A DNA stretch of 64,000 nucleotides from Streptomyces sp. NBC_00433. Its GTDB lineage: Bacteria > Actinomycetota > Actinomycetes > Streptomycetales > Streptomycetaceae. The position numbers and the translations under genes are program-made. The DNA is taken from assembly GCA_036015235.1 (NCBI GenBank), contig CP107926.1, forward strand, positions 6,633,501-6,697,500. The letters run 5' to 3'. Positions within the stretch are counted from its first letter, which is position 1. Each line of letters starts with the position of its first letter. Positions 49,790 to 57,730 of this stretch are shown one piece after another. The notes below the pieces were generated by a model. That model made no database searches and was not told where the DNA came from. It saw only the letters and a program-made list of their open reading frames with translations.

Positions 49790-52132
49790 TCATCTGCCCA
49801 GCAGCGCGGCGGGACGAAGCGCCCGGCGCAGGCGTTCCCGGCGCGGGACGGTGGCCAGGACCGCCTTCTCGACGATGTCGCAGTGGGACCAGGCCGCGTC
49901 GGCGGTGGCCAAGTCGGCGGGCCGGCCCCCGTAGCCGATCTCGTTGACCAGTTGCGCCAGTTGGGGCAGCCGCGCGCCGGCGGCGCCGCCCACGCGGTCC
50001 TGGCCGAACGCCGCGACCTCCTGCGCGGTGTGGGCGCCGGTGGCGGGCAGGCCGATCTCGGTGAGGCGGTCGGTGATCTGCTGCCACGCGCCGATCACCC
50101 GCAGACGAGTGTCGGGATTCCCGCGCCGCCGGGCACGGCGCCGGTGGGGGACCCACGCCGCGTACAGCAGGTAGCCGCAGGTGAGAGTGAGCAGCAGCAC
50201 GAGCGCCCAGGCCCAGGTGGGCAGGCCGCCGGAGCCCCCGCCCGGCTGCGAACCCGCCGCCGCGTGTCCGGAGGCCTTGGGCGCGGTGGTGGGGCGGGCC
50301 TGCCCGGTGATGTCCCGGTCGACGTCCTGGCGCTGCTTCGGCTCGCCGGCCGGAGGTGCGGACGCCCCGGACTTCGACGTCTCACCGGGGGTCGGGTAGA
50401 ACGGCACCCATCCGACGCCCTTGAACTCGACCTCCGGCCAGGCCAGGACGTCCTTGCCGGTGATCTGCCAGGTGCCGGGGGCGATCCGGGCGCCGGGGCG
50501 GAAGCCGACCACGACGCGGGCGGGCAGCCCGAGGGTGCGGGCCATGACGGCGTACGAGGCGGCGAACTGCTCCGAGGTACCGCGTTTGCCGGTGGTGAGG
50601 AAGAACTCCAGCGAGCGGTAGGTGTGGCCCGGCAGGGCGGCCGGGTCGAAGGCGTGGCCGTTCCGGAGCCAGTCGGCGAGGCGGCTGGCCTGCTGGTACG
50701 GGTAGGTGCTGCCGCCGGTGGCCTGGGCGGCGAGCTGCTGGAAGGTGTCGACGGCGGGAATGGGGCGACCGGCCGCGTCGGTACGCGGGAGCGCGAGCAT
50801 GATCGGGTCGTCGGCGACGTCGGCGTATTCCAGGCGTTGGGAGTCGTACACGGGGACCTGTGAGGTGGCGGAGTAGGTGAGCCCGGAAGGGATGTCCTCT
50901 CCGGTGGACAGGACGCCGGTGTCCGGGTCGACGAGGACGGATGTGTGGGCGGGCGTATGAACGGCCGCTGGCCGGTCGGCTGCGGGCAGCCAGATGCCCG
51001 GCAGTTGCTGGATGGTGAAGCGCTGGGTGAGCGTGCTGGACGTGACGGGCGCCGCGGTGCCCTGCGGGGCGGGGACGCGGCCGCCGGTGCGGGTCAGCTT
51101 CGCGCTGGGGGACCAGGTGACACCGTCGTAGGTGTCGAGCACGGCGAGGCGGTAGTTCTGCGCGGCGGCGGCCTTGACGGTGAAGACCTTCTCGTCGCCG
51201 TTGCGCATCCAGGCGGCCACCTCGTCCAGCGGGCTGGTGGTCTGCGGGCGTACGGTCGCGGGCGGCACGGCGCCGCGCGGGTCGTACGGGGTGCCGAGTC
51301 CCGGCAGGTGGGTGCCGAGCAGCCCGGCGGCCAGCGCCAGTCCGGCGGCGAAGGGCAGGCCCAGCCCCAGGGCTCGGCCGGACAGGTGGGCTCGGGAGCG
51401 CACCAGCGCGAGCGCGGCGGCCAAGCCGGCGAGCGCGGCGACGGCCGGCGTGTTCGAGCCGGTGCCGTCCACGCCGAGGAGCAGCGGGACGCCCAGCGCC
51501 AGGACCGCAGGCACGGCGGGCAGGAGCGGGCTGCTGGTGCGCAGGGCCAGTTCGGCTGCGGCGAAGGCGGCCAGCCACAGCACCGCGTGCGGCAGGACGA
51601 GCAGCCGGTGGTCGCCGGGGGCGGGCAGGATCACGGTAAGGACGGCGTGCGGCGCGTCGAGGAGGGCAGAGCCCTCGGTACGTACGGTGGACGGTGTCGG
51701 CAGCCCGCTTCCCGCACCACGGAAGAGCGTGGCGCTGACCGTCGCGAGCCAGGCCACGACCGTCAGCAGCACGGACGGCCACAGCGGGCGCGGAGGCCGG
51801 TCCGCTTTCCCCAAGAGCAGTCCGGACAAGACGGCGGACAGGGCGACCGGTACGACGGCGGCGACGGACACCACCGGCAGCAGGCCGCGCAGGGTGAAGA
51901 CGCGGTGGAAACCGTACCCGGATGCGGCGGTCAGGGCGGCCACCAGCGGCAGCGACCACAAGCGGCGGGCGCGGCCCAGGCCGTGGGCGGGGGCGGTCTG
52001 CAACGCGGCCCGGCGCTGCCCGGCGCCGGCCGCGGTCGGGCGGGGAGTGGGGGCGGCCCACGCCCAGTCCGGTCCGTCGGTGTGCGGCGACAGGGGCGCG
52101 GTGCGGACCGGGCGGCCGGGGGCCGAGCTCAT
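49790..52132 (-). CDS. TgpA-like membrane protein with inactive transglutaminase domain
   Basis: The 780-residue protein has a block of N-terminal transmembrane segments (about 65–260), an outside transglutaminase-like domain (about 450–590), one more membrane helix near residue 660, and a cytoplasmic tail (DUF4129-like). The Cys-His-Asp triad is replaced: Ser520 in TSEQFAASYAVMARTLG, Leu563 in DVLAWPEVEF and Tyr579 in WVPFYPTPG. The fold is therefore kept without the chemistry. The ATG overlaps the DUF58 stop (ATGA). MoxR–DUF58–TgpA operons are common and usually tied to envelope assembly. Confidence 0.88.
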   Translation of the reverse strand: MSSAPGRPVRTAPLSPHTDGPDWAWAAPTPRPTAAGAGQRRAALQTAPAHGLGRARRLWSLPLVAALTAASGYGFHRVFTLRGLLPVVSVAAVVPVALSAVLSGLLLGKADRPPRPLWPSVLLTVVAWLATVSATLFRGAGSGLPTPSTVRTEGSALLDAPHAVLTVILPAPGDHRLLVLPHAVLWLAAFAAAELALRTSSPLLPAVPAVLALGVPLLLGVDGTGSNTPAVAALAGLAAALALVRSRAHLSGRALGLGLPFAAGLALAAGLLGTHLPGLGTPYDPRGAVPPATVRPQTTSPLDEVAAWMRNGDEKVFTVKAAAAQNYRLAVLDTYDGVTWSPSAKLTRTGGRVPAPQGTAAPVTSSTLTQRFTIQQLPGIWLPAADRPAAVHTPAHTSVLVDPDTGVLSTGEDIPSGLTYSATSQVPVYDSQRLEYADVADDPIMLALPRTDAAGRPIPAVDTFQQLAAQATGGSTYPYQQASRLADWLRNGHAFDPAALPGHTYRSLEFFLTTGKRGTSEQFAASYAVMARTLGLPARVVVGFRPGARIAPGTWQITGKDVLAWPEVEFKGVGWVPFYPTPGETSKSGASAPPAGEPKQRQDVDRDITGQARPTTAPKASGHAAAGSQPGGGSGGLPTWAWALVLLLTLTCGYLLYAAWVPHRRRARRRGNPDTRLRVIGAWQQITDRLTEIGLPATGAHTAQEVAAFGQDRVGGAAGARLPQLAQLVNEIGYGGRPADLATADAAWSHCDIVEKAVLATVPRRERLRRALRPAALLGR

Positions 52133-53289
52133 CGCACCGCCTCCCATCGCCATGTGGCGAGCAGGGCGTTCAGCGAGGTGACGTGCACCTGGTGGACGTC
52201 CCTGCCCGTGCCCGCCACCTGGGGAGAGCCGGCCGCTTCGGCGCCGGCGCGCAGCATCGCCACGCGGTCGAAGCGACGACCGACCCGACCGAGCGCCGCG
52301 AGACCATCCGTGTCGCCGGTGCCGGTGACCACGACGAGCTGGCCGCCACCGCGGTGCTGTTCCAGGTCGTCGAAGGCGGCGGCGCAGGACCGGCGGTCTG
52401 AGGGCACGGTCAGCGCCAGCCGGTCGAGGAGGGCCTCCGCGTCGCCCGCCGACCCCTGGGCGCGCAGGACCGGGCCGGTCTCTGTGACCACGTAAACGGG
52501 GAAGTTCGACCGGGCGGCGGCGTACGCGACGGAGGCGGCGCAGTCCACGGCGAGCTCGAAGTCGTCCTCGCCGCCATAGGCGGTGCCGCGGGTGTCCAGG
52601 ACGACGGTGGTGTGGGGCAGGGCGACGTCGACCATCTGCCGGACCATCAGCGTGCCGGTTCGGGCGCTGGACCGCCAGTGCACCCGGCGCAGGTCGTCGC
52701 CCAGCACGTACTCGCGCAACGCGTGGAAGGTCAGCGAACCGTCATCGGCTGTGTCGGAGGTCGGGCCCTCGATGTGGTGCGCGGTGCCGGAGGGCAGCAC
52801 CGGCAGCAGGCAGATCCGCGGGCGGACGACGAGGGTGCCGACGGCGCCGTAGGTGCGGGCGCGGCAGGACAGGCCCAGCGGATCGGTCCGTTCGACCTGG
52901 AGCGGACCTATCTGGACGATGCCGCGGCGGCCGGTGGGGAGGGGGTAGCTCGCCTCGTGGGCGTCGCCAGGGCGCAGCATGGGGATGTCGGCGCTGGGCG
53001 CCTGGTCTCCGGCGCGGTCGCGGACCCGCAGGCCGCGCCTGGTCCGGCCGCCGGTGTTCGTCAGGGTCACGAGGGCGTCGGCGTGCTCGCCGCGGCTGAC
53101 CTTGTGCGGCGTGACGCGGCGCTCGGCGGTCAGGTCGGGCCGGAGCCACGTCCACACCACGGCCGCGGTGACCGCGAGCAGGCAGGCCGCTCCCAGGGCG
53201 GCCGCTTCCCCGTAGCCGAGCGCGTATCCGGCCGTGGTCAGGGCCGCGCCGGATACGAAAGTGCCCCAGCCCGTGGGCGTCAGCATCAC
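52129..53289 (-). CDS. DUF58 domain protein
   Basis: The 386-residue protein has two N-terminal transmembrane segments, then a region ending with the DUF58 core (DDLRRVHWRSSARTGTLMVR), which precedes a von Willebrand A-like segment. DUF58 proteins accompany MoxR AAA ATPases and are thought to be their partners. The GTG at 53289 overlaps the moxR stop by 4 nt, and the stop overlaps the next ATG, so this is a tightly coupled operon. Confidence 0.9.
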   Translation of the reverse strand: MMLTPTGWGTFVSGAALTTAGYALGYGEAAALGAACLLAVTAAVVWTWLRPDLTAERRVTPHKVSRGEHADALVTLTNTGGRTRRGLRVRDRAGDQAPSADIPMLRPGDAHEASYPLPTGRRGIVQIGPLQVERTDPLGLSCRARTYGAVGTLVVRPRICLLPVLPSGTAHHIEGPTSDTADDGSLTFHALREYVLGDDLRRVHWRSSARTGTLMVRQMVDVALPHTTVVLDTRGTAYGGEDDFELAVDCAASVAYAAARSNFPVYVVTETGPVLRAQGSAGDAEALLDRLALTVPSDRRSCAAAFDDLEQHRGGGQLVVVTGTGDTDGLAALGRVGRRFDRVAMLRAGAEAAGSPQVAGTGRDVHQVHVTSLNALLATWRWEAVR

Positions 53290-54275
53290 ACCGGCGCTCC
53301 GCTGTGCTGAGGCACCGGCACGCTCGCCAGTACCTCCGCGACGACATCGCCACCGGTGCGTGCGCTCAACTCCGCCTCGGGGGTGAGGATCAGCCGGTGC
53401 GCCAGCACGTACGGGGCCATGGCCTTGACGTCTTCCGGGACGGCGTACGTGCGGGCCTGAGAGGCCGCCCGCACGCGTACGGCACGCAGCAGCGCGATGG
53501 ACCCGCGGGGGGAGGCACCGAGCCTGACGTCCGGCAGCGCGCGCGTCGCGGCCACCACCCGGACCATGTACTCGTACAGCGGCTCGACCACCGTGGCCCG
53601 CTCCGCGACACGCGCGAACTGGGCGATCTGCTCCGCGGTGGCGACGGTGGGCAGTGACTCGGGAGTCAGGCTGGAAGCCGAACCGGACAGGACGGCGATC
53701 TCGGCGGCGAGGTCCGGGTAGCCGACCGTGATGCGCATCAGGAAACGATCGAGCTGTGCCTCCGGCAGAGGATAGGTGCCGCCCATGTCCACCGAATTCT
53801 GGGTGGCCAGCACCATGAACGGGCGCGGGACCTGGTGGGTCCTGCCGTCCGCGGTGACCCGGCGCTCCTCCATCACCTCCAGCATCGCCGACTGCGTCTT
53901 GGGCGAGGCGCGGTTGATCTCGTCCCCCAGCACGACGTTGGCGAACACCGGGCCGGGCATGAACTCGAACTGCCCGGTGTTCTGGCGGTAGACGGTGACA
54001 CCGGTGATGTCGGAGGGCAGGAGGTCCGGGGTGAACTGGACCCGGGCGAACTTTGCCTCCACGCACGAGGCGAGACACCGGGCCAGGGTCGTCTTGCCGG
54101 TGCCCGGCACGTCCTCGATCAGCAGGTGTCCCTCGGCGAACAGACAGGTCAGCGCGAGGTCGATGACGGGGCGCTTGCCCTTGACCACCCGCTCGATCGT
54201 GTCGCCGAGCGCCTGGAAGCACTGGGCGAAGAGGGCGACGGCGTCCTGGTGCTGGTAGGGCGGGGATGCGGTCAT
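53286..54275 (-). CDS. MoxR-family AAA+ ATPase
   Basis: The 329-residue protein has Walker A EDVPGTGKTTLA, Walker B VVLGDEINRASPKTQSAML, and sensor regions VLATQNSVDMGGTYPLPEAQ and DRFLMRI, which are MoxR hallmarks. Such ATPases act as chaperones for the insertion of metals or the maturation of proteins, usually with a DUF58 partner encoded next to them, as here. Confidence 0.93.
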   Translation of the reverse strand: MTASPPYQHQDAVALFAQCFQALGDTIERVVKGKRPVIDLALTCLFAEGHLLIEDVPGTGKTTLARCLASCVEAKFARVQFTPDLLPSDITGVTVYRQNTGQFEFMPGPVFANVVLGDEINRASPKTQSAMLEVMEERRVTADGRTHQVPRPFMVLATQNSVDMGGTYPLPEAQLDRFLMRITVGYPDLAAEIAVLSGSASSLTPESLPTVATAEQIAQFARVAERATVVEPLYEYMVRVVAATRALPDVRLGASPRGSIALLRAVRVRAASQARTYAVPEDVKAMAPYVLAHRLILTPEAELSARTGGDVVAEVLASVPVPQHSGAPV

Positions 54276-54309
54276 GGCACTGGCTCACTTCGTCGTGGTG
54301 CGGCGCGGG

Positions 54310-56661
54310 TCATGTGCAGGACCAGACAGCGGGGTTGTCCCGGGCATCGAGGTAGACGTCGGCTACGTAGCCGCTGGTGCCCTCGTAGGTGATTGAGGCC
54401 CAGACGTCGCTGGTCGTCTTCGAGTAGGGGTCGTTCTCCGTGGAGCCGACGGTCTTGCAGTGCACCGTCACCTGCGGTGTGGTCTTGCCGGGGATGCCGC
54501 CGATGTGCTGGCCCGCCTTGGTGGTGGGCTGGGACCGGATGCCGACGGGGATGGTGTCGTGGCTGTTGTTGGTGATGTTCATCTTCTGGTCCGGCGGCGT
54601 GAGGTCGAGCGTCCCGCCGACGGTGCCGCTGGAGCCGGCGGCGTTCGAGGCCGTCACCGACACCGCGTACGCCTGGCTGTTGGCCAGGCCGGTGTAGGTG
54701 TGGCTGGTGTTCTCCGTCGTCACCGTGCTCGGGCCGGTGACGGTGTACGTCGTCGGCGAGCCAGCATCCGTCGGTGCCTGCCAGCTCAGCGTGCCGCCGT
54801 GGCCGCCGGTGGGGTAGGTCACCTGCAGGTTCTGCGGCGCGCCGGGGGCCAGGCACGGCCGCGCCGGCGCGGAAGGAGCGGACTCCTTGTCGCCCGCCCC
54901 TCCGGCGTACTTCGCCACCACCGTGAAGGTGTACTGGCGGGAGCAGGAGCCGCCGCGTACGTCGAAGGTGAACGGGCCGCCCGGCCCCACCTCGCTCGGT
55001 GCGACCGTCGCGTCGGCCGGGGCTCCCTTGAGTACGTAGCCCTGCGGAGTCACGCCCGAGGCCGCGGCGAAGGTGACAGTGATCCCGCCGGCGCCGGACT
55101 GGACCTGCGGAGTGCCGGGTGCCTTGGGTTCGGGGCAGCCCGGCTGCCACTGGGCGGAGCAGTTCCGCTGCGGCGCGTGCGGCGGGGGCTGCGACTGCGA
55201 CGGGTGCGGTGCGTCGGAAGGACTCACCTGCACGGTAGGACCAGGGGCAGGCGGGGGCTGCGGCTTCGACGGGTGCGGTGCGTCGGAAGGACTCACCTGC
55301 ACGGTAGGACCAGGGGCAGGCGGGGGCGGCGGGTTCTTCGTGGGAGGTGGGACGGGGGGCACATGGTTCGGTACCGGCTGCTGTGTCTTCTTGGGCGCGG
55401 AGGGGACGCCGGTCTTGTACTTGCCGATGTGCTTGACCTGGCCGCCCGCGTTGATGACGGCGGCGGCAGCGTTGTGCTGGTCGTTGACCCACAGCAGACC
55501 GTTGCGGACGAACAGTTCAAGGGTGCCCTTGGCACCGGTGACCTTCACCGCGTCGTCGAACTGCGAGGAAGCGGTGTCGTACACCAGCAGGCTGCCCAGG
55601 CTCTCGTCCGGTATGTAGACGTGGGTCCCCAGGACCTGGGGGGCGCCCAGGGTGTCTCCCTCGGCCGGGACCTTGGCGTTGGTCGTCTGACCGCTGCGGA
55701 TGTCGACCAGGTCCAGAGTCCCGGCCCCGGTGCCCAGTATCGGGACCAGGGAGCCGTCCGTGCGGGCCGGCACCAGGACGGTGGCCGGTGCGGAGCCGGC
55801 GATGCCGCCTTGAAGGTTGAACGTCTGCCTGGTGCCCGAGAGGGAGACCACTTTGACGACCCCGGCCGTCCGGTCGGTCACCACCGGCGTGCCGCCGGCC
55901 AGCGTCAGCAACAGATCATGACGGGCGGGGGACACCTTCACCGGCGTGCTTCTGACACCGTTGACGAACGGCACCACCGTGCCGTCGTCCGGGACGGGCA
56001 CCCACAACACGCCCTTGTCGTCCACTCCCGCCGCACCCAGGTGCGGCTTGAGGGTCACCGGGGTGCCCACAGGCGTGGTCATCACCGGGTCGATCCGCTG
56101 GACCGTACCCTTGAGCGGGTCCACCACATAGGCGTACGACCCACCGGACGCCAACTGCAGCCCCGAAGCCCCGTAGTCGGCGGACTGCTCCGCGGTGAGC
56201 TGCGCGGGATCGATCCGGACCACCTTGCCTGTCGTCCTGTCCAGCACCAGGACGGTCTTGCCGTCCTGGGAGATCGACACCTCGTGCCTGCGCGTACCAG
56301 GCAGTTGCGTCTTGCCGTCCACGTCGCCGGTCAAGCCGTCGGCATGTGTGGCCTCACCCTTGTCACTGCTCGACAGCCACGCGCCGATATCGGCTAATCG
56401 CGGCAGCGACCCAGAGGTGCCCACGCCCACCGCCACGGAGGCGCCGATCAGGGCGCCCACCGCCGTCACGGCCAGATATCCGGTGGCCCGGTTACGCGTC
56501 GGACGCACCGCGGCCCAGACGGCCGTGGCCGTGGAGCCCGCACGCAGCTTCAGGGCCGCGGCTGGGCCGATCCGGCTCGCAGAAGACGCTGGCGTCGTCT
56601 CGCGCAGTCTGTGCGGACGTAACGCCGGCCTCGAACCGTTGTCCTCTCCTGACGTGCTCAT
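54310..56661 (-). CDS. Membrane-anchored propeller/FN3 protein of the T7SS locus
   Basis: The 783-residue protein has a short cytoplasmic head, one transmembrane helix (about 60–80: GYLAVTAVGALIGASVAVGV), and a beta-propeller-like region (about 100–420) with repeated ligand-binding blades. A Pro-rich linker of two 23-residue repeats (PPPAPGPTVQVSPSDAPHPS) comes next, then two fibronectin-III domains (about 540–690) and a C-terminal Cys-containing domain. It is probably an extracytoplasmic sensor or adhesin that assists secretion. The ATG at 56661 has GGGGGG upstream. Codon 89 is TTA (56397–56395). It is the first gene of the MoxR–DUF58–TgpA–pseudokinase operon. Confidence 0.85.
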   Translation of the reverse strand: MSTSGEDNGSRPALRPHRLRETTPASSASRIGPAAALKLRAGSTATAVWAAVRPTRNRATGYLAVTAVGALIGASVAVGVGTSGSLPRLADIGAWLSSSDKGEATHADGLTGDVDGKTQLPGTRRHEVSISQDGKTVLVLDRTTGKVVRIDPAQLTAEQSADYGASGLQLASGGSYAYVVDPLKGTVQRIDPVMTTPVGTPVTLKPHLGAAGVDDKGVLWVPVPDDGTVVPFVNGVRSTPVKVSPARHDLLLTLAGGTPVVTDRTAGVVKVVSLSGTRQTFNLQGGIAGSAPATVLVPARTDGSLVPILGTGAGTLDLVDIRSGQTTNAKVPAEGDTLGAPQVLGTHVYIPDESLGSLLVYDTASSQFDDAVKVTGAKGTLELFVRNGLLWVNDQHNAAAAVINAGGQVKHIGKYKTGVPSAPKKTQQPVPNHVPPVPPPTKNPPPPPAPGPTVQVSPSDAPHPSKPQPPPAPGPTVQVSPSDAPHPSQSQPPPHAPQRNCSAQWQPGCPEPKAPGTPQVQSGAGGITVTFAAASGVTPQGYVLKGAPADATVAPSEVGPGGPFTFDVRGGSCSRQYTFTVVAKYAGGAGDKESAPSAPARPCLAPGAPQNLQVTYPTGGHGGTLSWQAPTDAGSPTTYTVTGPSTVTTENTSHTYTGLANSQAYAVSVTASNAAGSSGTVGGTLDLTPPDQKMNITNNSHDTIPVGIRSQPTTKAGQHIGGIPGKTTPQVTVHCKTVGSTENDPYSKTTSDVWASITYEGTSGYVADVYLDARDNPAVWSCT
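55182..55319. repeat. Two tandem 69-bp repeats coding the Pro-rich linker
   Basis: Units 55182–55250 and 55251–55319 differ at only a few bases and a third begins at 55320. Each codes a 23-residue Pro/Ser/Val unit. Copy number may vary between strains. Confidence 0.85.
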
Positions 56662-57088
56662 CGCGCCCCCCGGCGGATGGTGACTGTTCCGCGACCCAGG
56701 GTATCGGCCGCACCGGCGGCCCGTCAGGACCAGCCGCATCCTGTGACGGACACGTGACAGACGGCCCTGCGCGCGGCTCGGGCGCAGGGCTCGGCCATCC
56801 ATGTCTGCGCACGATCTCCCGGGGGAATCGGTGATCGGCGACAAGCTCACCACCACGGACCTGCCTCCCGGGCCCTGTTGGTGAGCCGGGTGTGAGCCCG
56901 GACGCCGCTGGACCCGTACCGGAGCCCCCTGGAGGTCCCGGCCCCCGGAGCCACCCTCGTTCGAGTGACCCTTGGCCGGCCCCTGGCCGGCACCCTGCCC
57001 GCCCCGCCGGAGTGTCGTGGCGGCGGGGTCCGCAACCGGGGTGGGGGCTGGGGCGTCGGAGACGCAAAGGGGCGGGGGAGGGGTGGGC
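56662..57088. other. 427-bp gene-free region
   Basis: It lies between the divergent T7SS operon and the scramblase-like gene, so it should hold both promoters. I see no convincing -10/-35 pair. A direct repeat CTGGCCGG near 56971–57000 and a GC-rich spacer are all that stand out. Confidence 0.4.
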
Positions 57089-57658
57089 ATGGGTGGGGAG
57101 CTGTTCGGGCTGGGGGCGGTTGTCGTGGCCCAGCCTCGGCGGGGGCTGTTCGGTAGGTACAAGGGGCCCGTGCTGGAGCTGTGCGACGTGGACGGCACGC
57201 CGCTGGCCGATGTCGAGACCGGGCGGCCGGGCCGCATGTACACGGTGGTGAACCGGGGCGGCGGCGTCGCCCTGCGGATCGAGGTGGGCACCCGGCGGCT
57301 GCGCCCGCACTTCCGGCTCACCGACGGCCAGGGCGCCGCCGTGGGGACGGCGCAGTCGCGCAGGGTGCTGCCGCGGGCGTTCGCGCTGGAGCTGCGCGGG
57401 GCGGACGGGGCCGGGCTCCTGCTGTCGCGGACCACTCCCGCGAGCCTGCAGTGGGCGGTCCGCGAGGGCGAGCCGAAGGCGTCTCCCGTCCTCGGCACGG
57501 TGACGTCCTCGGCATTCGGTCCGCTCCACACCCTGCTGCGCTACGTCGTGGAGTTCAGCGACGAACTCGGGCCGGCCCAGCGGCAGCTCGTGGTGGGCTC
57601 CGTCGTGTGTCTGCACCTGGTACGCCGGGTCCTCGGCGGCTCGTCCGCCCCGGCCTGA
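57089..57658 (+). CDS. Scramblase/tubby-like protein
   Basis: The 189-residue protein starts at an ATG with a GGGGGAGGGG site. It consists of regular beta strands such as YKGPVLELCDVDGTPLAD, RMYTVVNRGGGVALRIE and FALELRGADGAGLLL, a pattern seen in the tubby/phospholipid-scramblase and LURP-like fold. It lacks a signal peptide and ends with a hydrophobic helix (LVVGSVVCLHLVRRVLG). The fold call is by strand pattern only. A 20-bp terminator hairpin follows. Confidence 0.7.
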   Translation: MGGELFGLGAVVVAQPRRGLFGRYKGPVLELCDVDGTPLADVETGRPGRMYTVVNRGGGVALRIEVGTRRLRPHFRLTDGQGAAVGTAQSRRVLPRAFALELRGADGAGLLLSRTTPASLQWAVREGEPKASPVLGTVTSSAFGPLHTLLRYVVEFSDELGPAQRQLVVGSVVCLHLVRRVLGGSSAPA

Positions 57659-57675
57659 CCCGTCGCCCGTGCGCC

Positions 57676-57721
57676 GCGCGCCGGCCGCCAGGACCACGAA
57701 AGGTCCTGGCGGCCGGCGCGC
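57676..57721. terminator. Bidirectional terminator hairpin, 20-bp arms
   Basis: GCGCGCCGGCCGCCAGGACC (57676–57695) and its exact reverse complement (57702–57721) enclose a 6-nt loop between two convergent genes. Confidence 0.8.
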
Positions 57722-57730
57722 TGCCCTGCG

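Noticed and set aside
55182..55319. CRISPR-like array
   Set aside because: The 69-bp repeats are head-to-tail without spacers and stay in the coding frame.
56662..57531. N-terminal extension of the propeller/FN3 protein to 57531
   Set aside because: The upstream part overlaps the opposite-strand scramblase-like gene, has no domain character, and the ATG at 56661 has its own ribosome site.
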